DNA of 13,781 nucleotides, taken from JANQRV01 sp964533785 (GTDB lineage Bacteria; Bacteroidota; Bacteroidia; Chitinophagales; Saprospiraceae). Below, in pieces: positions 1-5,591 of this stretch. The stretch is from assembly GCA_964533785.1 (NCBI GenBank), contig CAZHNG010000179.1:1-13781 (forward strand). The letters are read 5' to 3'. Both the position numbers and the translations under genes were made by a program. Each line of letters starts with the position of its first letter. Positions within the stretch are counted from its first letter, which is position 1. The notes under the pieces were generated by a model that was given only the letters and a program-made list of their open reading frames with translations, ran no database searches and was not told where the DNA came from.

Positions 1-16
1 AATTAGTTAGAATTTT

Positions 17-51
17 TAGTCTAACTTCTAGAGTCTAGCGTCAAAAGTCTA
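17..51. repeat. Degenerate heptanucleotide tandem repeat, five units
   Basis: Read in steps of seven, the sequence is TAGTCTA, ACTTCTA, GAGTCTA, GCGTCAA, AAGTCTA, so the core NNGTCTA recurs in phase with a few substitutions. A partly overlapping 7-bp inverted repeat, AGTTAGA (5-11) with TCTAACT (20-26), could fold into a small hairpin. The repeat sits about 50 nt upstream of the toxin-antitoxin pair. Short heptamer tracts of this kind are a known type of intergenic debris in bacterial genomes. No function is visible, and the array may continue to the left of the window. Confidence 0.5.
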
Positions 52-99
52 GGAAACTAAAACCTTACATTAGAATGTTATCATAACAAAAGGATTAAA

Positions 100-321
100 A
101 TGCAACCAACAAAAGGATTAACTAACCTGCAACTCGAACTCTTAAAGGTCTTCAGTTATGATTTAAGTGAAGCTCAAATAATTGAGATAAGAGATCTTTT
201 GGCTAAATATTTCGCGGAAAAAGCCACAAAAGATATGGATGATTTATGGGACTCAGAGGGATGGTCAAATGAAACAATGGAGAATTGGTTGAATGAACAC
301 ATGCGCACAAAATATGAATAG
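100..321 (+). CDS. Putative antitoxin partner of a PIN-family toxin (73 aa)
   Basis: This small, mostly helical, acidic protein has no recognisable enzymatic motif. The central stretch, roughly residues 22-45 (DLSEAQIIEIRDLLAKYFAE), should form amphipathic helices, and the C-terminal part is Trp/Glu-rich (DDLWDSEGWSNETMENWL). It ends 2 nt before the PIN-domain gene, which is the usual arrangement of an antitoxin encoded ahead of a COG1569-type PIN toxin. Small proteins of this look recur next to such toxins in Bacteroidota, so the antitoxin role rests on context and recalled family resemblance. No ribbon-helix-helix, AbrB or Phd motif is evident, so how it would bind DNA is unclear. The start at 100 is preceded by AAAAGGATTAAA, the only purine-rich stretch near the start. 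Confidence 0.6.
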   Translation: MQPTKGLTNLQLELLKVFSYDLSEAQIIEIRDLLAKYFAEKATKDMDDLWDSEGWSNETMENWLNEHMRTKYE

Positions 322-323
322 GC

Positions 324-743
324 ATGAAAATCGTCATGGATACCAATATTTTACTTGTTTCGATTCCTAAAAAATCGAAGTATCGGCCAATATTTGATGG
401 ACTGTTAAACGGTGATTACGAATTAGTTATCAGTAATGAGATCCTAAGTGAATATGTAGAGATTATAGAAAAAAAAACTAATGTAACAATTGCTAACAAT
501 ATTGCGGAGGCAATACTGAATTTGAAAAATGTAACACATAAGGAACCACATTTCAAATGGAACCTCATTGAAAAAGACTATGATGATAACAAATATGTAG
601 ATTGCGCTGTAATTGGCAATGTTGACTTTATAGTCACGAATGATCGTCATTTTAATGTGTTAAAAGATATCCCTTTCCCCCCTCTCTTTATCAAATCTTG
701 CGACGAGTTTCTAACTATTTTGGAAAAGTTAAAAGACCAATGA
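324..743 (+). CDS. PIN-domain ribonuclease toxin, putative toxin-antitoxin component (139 aa)
   Basis: This is a full-length PIN domain of the COG1569 'putative toxin-antitoxin system toxin component, PIN family' type. PIN toxins are Mg2+-dependent ribonucleases whose active site is a cluster of acidic residues. Candidates here are Asp6 (in MKIVMDTN), Glu43 (in ILSEYVEI), Asp93 (in DDNKYVDCAV) and Asp107 in the typical 'TNDRHF' C-terminal motif (105-110). The length of about 140 residues is normal for the family and there is no lesion, so the toxin is probably functional. It starts 2 nt after the small upstream gene, so the pair should be co-transcribed and perhaps translationally coupled. 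Its stop codon overlaps the ATG of a broken SRPBCC-like fragment (ATGA at 740-743). Target RNA cannot be inferred. Confidence 0.85.
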   Translation: MKIVMDTNILLVSIPKKSKYRPIFDGLLNGDYELVISNEILSEYVEIIEKKTNVTIANNIAEAILNLKNVTHKEPHFKWNLIEKDYDDNKYVDCAVIGNVDFIVTNDRHFNVLKDIPFPPLFIKSCDEFLTILEKLKDQ

Positions 744-812
744 AAAAAATAGAAACAGAAATCTCCATCAACGTCAGCCCTGAAAGAGGAGGCTGAGAAG
801 AAGGCTAACTAA
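740..812 (+). pseudogene. SRPBCC-family gene remnant reduced to its two ends
   Basis: An ATG overlapping the PIN stop opens an 18-codon frame reading MKKIETEISINVSPERGG. The first ~14 residues match how SRPBCC/polyketide cyclase-like lipid-binding proteins usually begin (MKKIETEI-IN-SPE). At 780-812 another frame reads LKEEAEKKAN and then stops, which resembles the end of the same family (MN-ALK-EAEK). The simplest reading is one SRPBCC gene that lost its middle, about 120 codons, leaving both termini out of frame. The N-terminal match is fairly convincing. The C-terminal assignment is inference from a low-complexity tail and could be chance. Confidence 0.4.
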
Positions 813-827
813 TTTTTACAAAAGAAA

Positions 828-1175
828 ATGGGATCACATCCAATCAATCTGGCAGTTCGATTTATACTTGAACTTATTGCCTTAGCCTCAAGCGGTTTTT
901 GGGCTTGGAAACAAAGTGATGGATGGTTTCCGGCATCCTTTAGCCAAACGCTATTGAGGTACCTAGCCTTAGGCATTGCCAGTTTACTTATGGCCTTTAA
1001 TATCTCTCATGATGCGGCGCATGGTTCTTTTTCTAAAAGTAAAATTGTCAACAATTTATACTGGGGTCTTGATAAAAGATTTTGTGTATTTCCAAGAGGA
1101 ACGGATCGGGAATTTAAAAAACCTGAACCATTCAACACTTCTGGAGGTCACTACGCTCACACTTCCTGTTTTTAA
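828..1175 (+). pseudogene. Chimeric ORF: YrdB/DUF2568-like N-terminus fused to fatty-acid desaturase fragment
   Basis: The 115-codon frame joins two unrelated families. Residues 1-34 (MGSHPINLAVRFILELIALA, then a Trp-rich end WAWKQSDGWF) look like the N-terminal membrane helix of YrdB/DUF2568 small membrane proteins. From about residue 36, a hydrophobic segment leads into ISHDAAHGSFSKSKIVNNL (59-77). This is the first histidine box of membrane fatty-acid desaturases, HDAAH with His61 and His65, plus the following S-K--VNNL. After about residue 80 the reading no longer resembles a desaturase, and the Cys/His-rich end is probably a frameshifted tail. The second and third histidine boxes needed for the di-iron site are absent, so no desaturase activity is expected. 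It could be mistaken for a real small membrane protein. Confidence 0.6.
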
Positions 1176-1228
1176 GAAGAATGGGGCATCCAGATCAGGC
1201 TATTATTACCAATTCAATCAAAGGTTAA
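1069..1228 (+). pseudogene. Frameshifted middle and C-terminal scraps of the fatty-acid desaturase
   Basis: In the frame that reads KDFVYFQEERIGNLKNL (about 1075-1126) the sequence may be a mid-protein desaturase piece, a weak call. In the third frame, 1127-1228 reads TIQHFWRSLRSHFLFLRRMG followed by HPDQAIITNSIKG and a stop. The motif F--ALRSHF-FL-RMG resembles the conserved C-terminus of linoleoyl-CoA/acyl-CoA desaturases (COG3239). This stop lies only 4 nt before the ATG of the alpha/beta hydrolase, which is what one expects if the desaturase was once the first gene of the same operon. Together with the HDAAH-containing piece at ~930-1066, this suggests one desaturase gene with internal deletions and at least two frame changes. 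Confidence 0.45.
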
Positions 1229-1232
1229 AATC

Positions 1233-2096
1233 ATGTTGAAACCCGATAAAAAACAAGAAGTTTGGCAATCCGAATTTTTCGGTAAGAGGGCACCTATTAG
1301 AAAAATCCCTTCGGAGCACATTGACATAATACGACTACAAACCCTCGAAGATGGCCATGCCTGGGCAGAATGCGGTCCCGCAAACGGTCCGGTAATACTA
1401 TTTGCCCACGGACTCATGGGGAACCTGTACAATTGTGCCGACTTTTTCGCCTATTTCGCCCAAAAGGGATACCGCATGATCATGCCTTTTCTGCCTATGT
1501 ATGATTTACCCTTATCACAAACATCCGTGACGGCCTTAGGTCATTATTTAAATCAGTTTGTCAATGATTTGAAGCTCGAGCAAGTATTAGTTACCGCCAA
1601 TTCTACGGGAGGAAGTGCCAGCATTAGTTGGGGATCAACACAGCCGCCGAAGTTACGGGGTTTGGTATTGATCGGCAGTTCGGGGGTCAGCGGAAAGCCA
1701 TTGCAACAAATAACCATCCGTCGCAACGATTGGCAATTCATGTACGAAAACATGCAAAGCATAACCATCAACAAAGAAAGTGTCTTACCCGAAATGATCG
1801 ACGACGTATTTGAAGCAACCAGAGACCGGGAAGTGGCCATTCGTGTAGTACGGCTTGCAAAATCCGTAGTCACCGAACACATGCACCAGGAAGCCACTAA
1901 AGTTACCTGTCCAACCCTGATTTGTTGGGGAGATTCGGACATCGTCACTCCTCCTGAGGATGCATTAGAGATCCACCGCTTGATCCCGCATTCAGAGCTG
2001 GTATGGTTTACATCCTGCGGACATCTTCCACAAATGGAACAACCAGAGCAATTTTGTGCCGTCCTCGACAATTTTTTATCTAAGCTTAATTATTGA
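1233..2096 (+). CDS. Alpha/beta-hydrolase fold protein (287 aa)
   Basis: This is a complete serine-hydrolase-type alpha/beta hydrolase with no signal peptide, so probably cytoplasmic. The oxyanion-hole region HGLMG is at 59-63. The nucleophile elbow is ANSTGG (122-127), giving Ser124. The acid is in WGDSDIVTP (232-240), most likely Asp236. The catalytic histidine is His264 in CGHLPQMEQPEQF, a typical C-terminal motif. The elbow has Ala in place of the first Gly of G-x-S-x-G, a tolerated small residue. The protein starts 4 nt after the desaturase-like remnant and ends 5 nt before the aminotransferase ATG, so it is part of that operon. The substrate cannot be read from sequence; an ester, thioester or lactone of a lipid-like intermediate would fit the neighbours, which is inference only. 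Confidence 0.85.
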   Translation: MLKPDKKQEVWQSEFFGKRAPIRKIPSEHIDIIRLQTLEDGHAWAECGPANGPVILFAHGLMGNLYNCADFFAYFAQKGYRMIMPFLPMYDLPLSQTSVTALGHYLNQFVNDLKLEQVLVTANSTGGSASISWGSTQPPKLRGLVLIGSSGVSGKPLQQITIRRNDWQFMYENMQSITINKESVLPEMIDDVFEATRDREVAIRVVRLAKSVVTEHMHQEATKVTCPTLICWGDSDIVTPPEDALEIHRLIPHSELVWFTSCGHLPQMEQPEQFCAVLDNFLSKLNY

Positions 2097-2101
2097 ACAT
2101 C

Positions 2102-3385
2102 ATGATAACTTCCAAAACCGATCAATCGCAAATAAGGGCAAAGATACGACGCTATAAATCCATTAATTTAGGCGAAGTATCGGCCCCTTTTTTATTTGAA
2201 AGTGCGCGCGGCAGCTATGTCTACGACAGTCAAGGTCAAGCCAAACTGGATTTTACCAGTGGATACGGAGTAGCCAATACCGGTTGGATGCACCCCAAGT
2301 TAGTAGCCGCTGTTCAGCAACAATTGGAAAAAGCTACTTATGCACCACCTTGGTTTGCAACGGAATTAGCACTTGAATTAAGTGAAATTTTATTAAAAAA
2401 AGTACCCTTAAACATGTCCGCTTGCTTGCGATCAACTGGAGGTGCAGAAGCTATGGAAGGTGTACTCCGGGCAGTTTTCGCTCTTACGGGTAAAAGTACT
2501 TTGGTTTCCTTTGAACGTTCATATCATGGAGGTACAGCAAAAGCAATCAGACTCAGTGATTATGAAGCATTCCATCTGATGGAAATGCCGAAAAGTGCGC
2601 ACCATTATTTAAAAGTCCCTTTTCCAAATGAGCAACGGGTAGCCGAAAGCCTGAATAAGCTGGAAGCAATCTTTCAAACCACTCCGGATATTGCCGCATT
2701 TATTGCGGAACCAGTAATTGGTAGTGGAGGAGTATTGGTTCCGCCGGATGGTTTTTTGAAGCGCTTGCAAGATTTATGTAGAAAATATAAGGTACTTTTT
2801 GTCGTGGACGAAGTCATCACCGGTTTTGGTAGAACAGGTAGCTTTTCGGCTTGTGAATCAGAGGGTTTAAGCCCAGATGCTATCCTCTTCGCCAAAGGAA
2901 TGGGTAGTGGGTATATACCTATCGGTTGCGGTATTTTGAACAAAGAACTATCTGATGCCTTGCGGCAATACGAAGACGTAACTCCTACTTTTGCATGGAC
3001 ACCACTGGCATGTGCGGCCGCAATTGCCAATATACAAGTTATCGAGGAAGAAGGACTGTGTGAAAAGGCCAAAGTGGACGGTGATTATTTATTAAAGGCT
3101 ACAAAAGATCTATTGTATACCTATTTACCCAATCATACAAAAGAAGTCCGTGGAAAAGGCTTGATGATCGGTATCGAATTACAGAACCCTGGAAACCCAA
3201 AGCCCACCCAACGCTTTACACAGAAACTTTTACTGGGACTTTTTCACGAGGGACTGATGTGTTGTGCCGACTGGGATAGTCATACCATTATTTTGATGCC
3301 CCCCTTAACTATTGCCCAACGGGAATTAGATGAGGGATTGAACCAAATGGAAAAAATTTTAAAAAAATATTCCAAGAACCTCTAG
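2102..3385 (+). CDS. Class III PLP-dependent aminotransferase (427 aa)
   Basis: This is an intact fold-type I aminotransferase of class III, the family of 4-aminobutyrate, ornithine and omega-amino acid transaminases. Numbering from the ATG at 2102: the PLP-phosphate region STGGAEAMEG is at 111-120; the stacking motif FERSYHGGTA at 137-146; the cofactor Asp236 lies in VVDEVITGFGRTG; and the Schiff-base lysine is Lys265 in FAKGMGSGYIPIG. Length is normal for the family. A TTG at 2093 overlapping the hydrolase stop would add three residues, but the ATG six bases after that stop is preferred. No Shine-Dalgarno is visible, as is common in Bacteroidota. The amino donor and acceptor cannot be deduced. 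With the hydrolase, and formerly a desaturase, a role in modifying an acyl-derived compound is possible but unproven. Confidence 0.88.
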   Translation: MITSKTDQSQIRAKIRRYKSINLGEVSAPFLFESARGSYVYDSQGQAKLDFTSGYGVANTGWMHPKLVAAVQQQLEKATYAPPWFATELALELSEILLKKVPLNMSACLRSTGGAEAMEGVLRAVFALTGKSTLVSFERSYHGGTAKAIRLSDYEAFHLMEMPKSAHHYLKVPFPNEQRVAESLNKLEAIFQTTPDIAAFIAEPVIGSGGVLVPPDGFLKRLQDLCRKYKVLFVVDEVITGFGRTGSFSACESEGLSPDAILFAKGMGSGYIPIGCGILNKELSDALRQYEDVTPTFAWTPLACAAAIANIQVIEEEGLCEKAKVDGDYLLKATKDLLYTYLPNHTKEVRGKGLMIGIELQNPGNPKPTQRFTQKLLLGLFHEGLMCCADWDSHTIILMPPLTIAQRELDEGLNQMEKILKKYSKNL

Positions 3386-3425
3386 ACCCTGCTCATGCTA
3401 TATCATCCAAATGTTGTAACACATT

Positions 3426-3447
3426 AAAAAAGACCTTTTTTATTTTT
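3426..3447 (+). terminator. Possible weak terminator after the aminotransferase
   Basis: A6-GACC-T6 forms a 6-bp A/T hairpin with a 4-nt loop, followed by ATTTTT, 40 nt after the aminotransferase stop. The stem has no GC pairs, so it would be a poor terminator. The position at the end of an operon is its main support. Confidence 0.25.
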
Positions 3448-3544
3448 CCGAATTTGGGCTAATATGGCTAATTTGACATTTCTTAGCACAAGAAAGAATC
3501 GGAGGAAAAGGATTAAAATAGAATACTGATCAAAACGATGACTT

Positions 3545-4489
3545 ATGCAACGAAGAACATTCATCAAAAACACCAGTACTTTAGCAATAGCAATAGGATC
3601 AACACCAATGATGGCTAATACTCAATTTTTCAAAGACAAACCATTCAAAATGTGCCTCAATGCTGGTGCCGTAGGCATCGACGGCAGCCCGCAGGAATTG
3701 ATCGACCTGGCTGCCAAAAACGGCTTTGCGGCTGTAGTACCTTCTACCGGCGCCATCACTTCAATGAGTATGGACGAACGCAAGGCTTTAGTTGATCAAT
3801 TAAAAGTTAAAAACCTGAGCTGGGGCTCCGGAGGCTTGCCAATGGATTTTCGCAAAAGCGAGGCGGAATTCAGAGAAGGACTCAATGAATTACCTGCACA
3901 CGCCGCCGCCCTGCAAGAGGTAGGAGGTACCCGCGTAAACACCTGGATCATGCCCATGCACGCCGAACTCACCTACCGCCAGAACTTTGCGCAGCATACC
4001 CGCCGGCTAAAAGCTATCGCTAACATTTTGGGGCACTACGGCATCCGTTTTGGCCTGGAATACGTTGGTCCTAAGACATTGATGACCAGAGAAAAATACG
4101 CTTTCATCCGCACCATGGCCGAAGGCAAAGAACTGATTGCAGCTATTGATGAACCTAATGTCGGTTTTGTACTCGACAGCTTCCATTGGTTTTGCGCCGG
4201 TGAAAATGCGACGGATATCTTGACCTTGGATAAGGAGGATGTCGTTACGGTCGATCTCAATGACGCCCGCAAAGGCTTTGCTGCCGATGAACAGATCGAT
4301 GGTAAACGGGAATTGCCTGCCGCTACGGGCGTAATCGATATCAAAGCTTTTCTGAATGCCTTAGTCCAAATTGGGTACAATGGTCCGGTAAGAGCGGAGC
4401 CTTTTAACGCGCCATTGAGAGCAATGGATAATGAGGAGGCGGCTAAGGCGACTTATACGGCTATGCGGAAGGCTTTTGATATGGTTTAA
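3545..4489 (+). CDS. Tat-exported sugar phosphate isomerase/epimerase-like TIM barrel (314 aa)
   Basis: The N-terminus MQRRTFIKNTSTLAIAIGST is a twin-arginine signal: RR at 3-4 in RRTFIK, a hydrophobic core, and a likely cut near MMA-NTQ at 22-25. The mature part is a xylose-isomerase-like/AP-endonuclease-2 TIM barrel, as in hydroxypyruvate isomerase and sugar-phosphate epimerases. Metal and substrate ligands expected for the family appear in order: Glu172 in GLEYVGP, Asp211 and His214 in VLDSFHWF, Asp237 in VDLND, and Glu285 in RAEPF. Length and motifs are complete. Such Tat-exported family members are common in Bacteroidota carbohydrate metabolism, and a folded metalloenzyme is a natural Tat substrate. 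It is separated from the upstream operon by ~160 nt and appears monocistronic. The exact sugar is unknown. Confidence 0.83.
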   Translation: MQRRTFIKNTSTLAIAIGSTPMMANTQFFKDKPFKMCLNAGAVGIDGSPQELIDLAAKNGFAAVVPSTGAITSMSMDERKALVDQLKVKNLSWGSGGLPMDFRKSEAEFREGLNELPAHAAALQEVGGTRVNTWIMPMHAELTYRQNFAQHTRRLKAIANILGHYGIRFGLEYVGPKTLMTREKYAFIRTMAEGKELIAAIDEPNVGFVLDSFHWFCAGENATDILTLDKEDVVTVDLNDARKGFAADEQIDGKRELPAATGVIDIKAFLNALVQIGYNGPVRAEPFNAPLRAMDNEEAAKATYTAMRKAFDMV

Positions 4490-4491
4490 GG

Positions 4492-4769
4492 TCACTCGTG
4501 ATTTGTTGCCTGCCATTCTGCGGTTCTTTTATCCTCCATTAACAGACTAAAATTTCCCTTTTGGCAATATAATAAGGACAGATAATCAGACTCTCCGGTT
4601 TGGCTATGAACTTCTAAAGCTTGATCTAGGCAATTTAAGCCTTCTTCTCTTGTAATGATGTACTTTTATCATTAATGGAAGTTTGACCTTGAGCAAAAAG
4701 AGGTTTTCCACAATTACTGCAGTAATTTGCTGGTAATTGGATGAGATGATTACAATTGGGGCACCTCAT
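4492..4769 (-). pseudogene. Zinc-ribbon protein remnant with frameshifted TPR-like C-terminus
   Basis: On the minus strand, an ATG at 4769 opens a 44-codon frame beginning MRCPNCNHLIQLPANYCSNC. This is a zinc ribbon with two CxxC knuckles: Cys3/Cys6 and Cys17/Cys20. It stops at 4635. A second minus frame, 4665 down to a stop at 4492, gives 57 residues including EEGLNCLDQALEVHSQTGES, then DYLSLLYCQKGNFSLLMEDK. This has the look of a TPR-like repeat at the C-terminus of large cyclase/ATPase-TPR regulators, many of which begin with this type of zinc ribbon. The two pieces overlap by ~31 nt in different frames, so the gene is frameshifted and may also lack its middle. It converges with the isomerase (3-nt gap). 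Family assignment of the C-part is tentative. Confidence 0.55.
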
Positions 4770-4800
4770 TTGATTTGATTATATTTTGTGAATGAATGTC

Positions 4801-4839
4801 CAAACCATAAGATTCTGATTAAGAATATCATGCGGTTTG
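4801..4839. repeat. Imperfect inverted repeat in noncoding gap
   Basis: CAAACC (4801-4806) pairs with GGTTTG (4834-4839), and inside it ATTCT (4812-4816) pairs with AGAAT (4822-4826) around a GATTA loop, with a few further pairs and mismatches between. It lies between the barrel fragment and the zinc-ribbon remnant, in 129 nt with no gene. There is no T-tract on either side, so an intrinsic terminator is not supported. It may be a transcript-end structure or chance. Confidence 0.25.
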
Positions 4840-4898
4840 ACTCTAAATATCGTTAAAGTCGCTAACTTGGTACCCGCCCCACTAGAGTCTTTTCTAAG

Positions 4899-5459
4899 TT
4901 AATTCAATATATCAAACATCCGCGAATACTTCAGCGTCAAACTCCGGTTGCTGATCCCAAATACATTGTGGTTTTCATTAAAGACCAGGAACAATCCGGT
5001 ATTTGCTTGTTGCAGCCACCCGAACCGGACGTTTGCCGACCAGATTTCCGCCACACTATTGTACTGAACCAGGCTTTGCAAATACACTCTGGGCGTAAAA
5101 GCATAAGCCAGGCGGGAACGGAAAATATTGGTGTTAAAATCACCGCCCGGCAATTTGATGTCGTTATTGCTTAGCGTAAATGCCGAGTTAAATCGCTCTC
5201 CCAAACGGAGCGCAAGCGTCACGTTAGTAGCTTTGCGAGTCCCGCCGAAAAAGCCCCCCATGACGGAGCGGATGTTGATCGAAATCGGCTTACTGGCATT
5301 GGTGAAAAACACCAGTTGCGCCTCTTTGTGATTATAAGTACCGGCAGGGATGATCACGCCATCAGAAATTTCAAACCAATACGGGATTGTTTTCAATTTC
5401 ATTAGCCGCTGTCGACGGGCGATTGGCCGTAAAATTACTGATATTCGGTCCTTGCGCAA
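4899..5459 (-). pseudogene. C-terminal fragment of a DUF5916-type outer-membrane beta-barrel protein
   Basis: From about nt 5400 to the stop at 4899 the minus strand encodes ~165 residues that match my knowledge of the end of DUF5916 (CBM9-like domain plus outer-membrane barrel) proteins of Bacteroidota. Landmarks are a FEISDGVIIPAGTY segment, GGFFGGTR, LPGGDFNTNIFRSRL, FTPRVYLQSLVQYN, FGWLQQANTGLF and a final aromatic strand (LKYSRMFDIL). Alternating strands and the terminal aromatic residue fit a barrel end. Intact family members are several hundred residues longer, so the N-terminal carbohydrate-binding-like domain and most strands are missing. The first ~25 codons of the open frame (MRKDRISVILRPIARRQRLM) are an out-of-frame reading of the adjoining signal-peptide fragment, so no proper start exists. 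Dead remnant. Confidence 0.75.
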
Positions 5460-5526
5460 AGCACAATACCGGCAATAAGGAAAGGAGCATTACCTTGCAG
5501 TAAGGGTACAATTCAGGCTTAAACAT
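5371..5526 (-). pseudogene. Orphan signal-peptide fragment joined out of frame to the barrel remnant
   Basis: An ATG at 5526 begins MFKPELYPYCKVMLLSLLPV, continuing LCFAQGPNISNFTANRP. This is a plausible Sec signal peptide ending at CFAQ or CFA, followed by about 25 residues before a stop at 5371. The stop falls just where the DUF5916-like C-terminus takes over in another frame. Either this is the true start of that barrel gene after a large internal deletion, or it is the start of a different envelope protein; the 'FTANRPS' stretch recalls the N-terminus of other outer-membrane families. An upstream ATG at 5619 lies inside the cysteine desulfurase coding region and is not a likely start. Confidence 0.45.
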
Positions 5527-5591
5527 GGTCTTTTCATCTGTTTTCCAGGCTAAAATAACAAGATGTGACCAGTTAACAGGGGTGAGATTTA

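Noticed and set aside
17..51. Heptamer repeat as part of a CRISPR array
   Set aside because: Units are only 7 nt with no spacers, and no cas gene is present.
2093..2101. TTG start for the aminotransferase overlapping the hydrolase stop
   Set aside because: It adds only three residues; ATG 2102 is a normal start just after the stop.
3506..3519. A 14-nt exact match to the leader of the antitoxin gene (88-101)
   Set aside because: It is A/T-rich and short; a chance match in a window of this size is quite likely, and the contexts differ.
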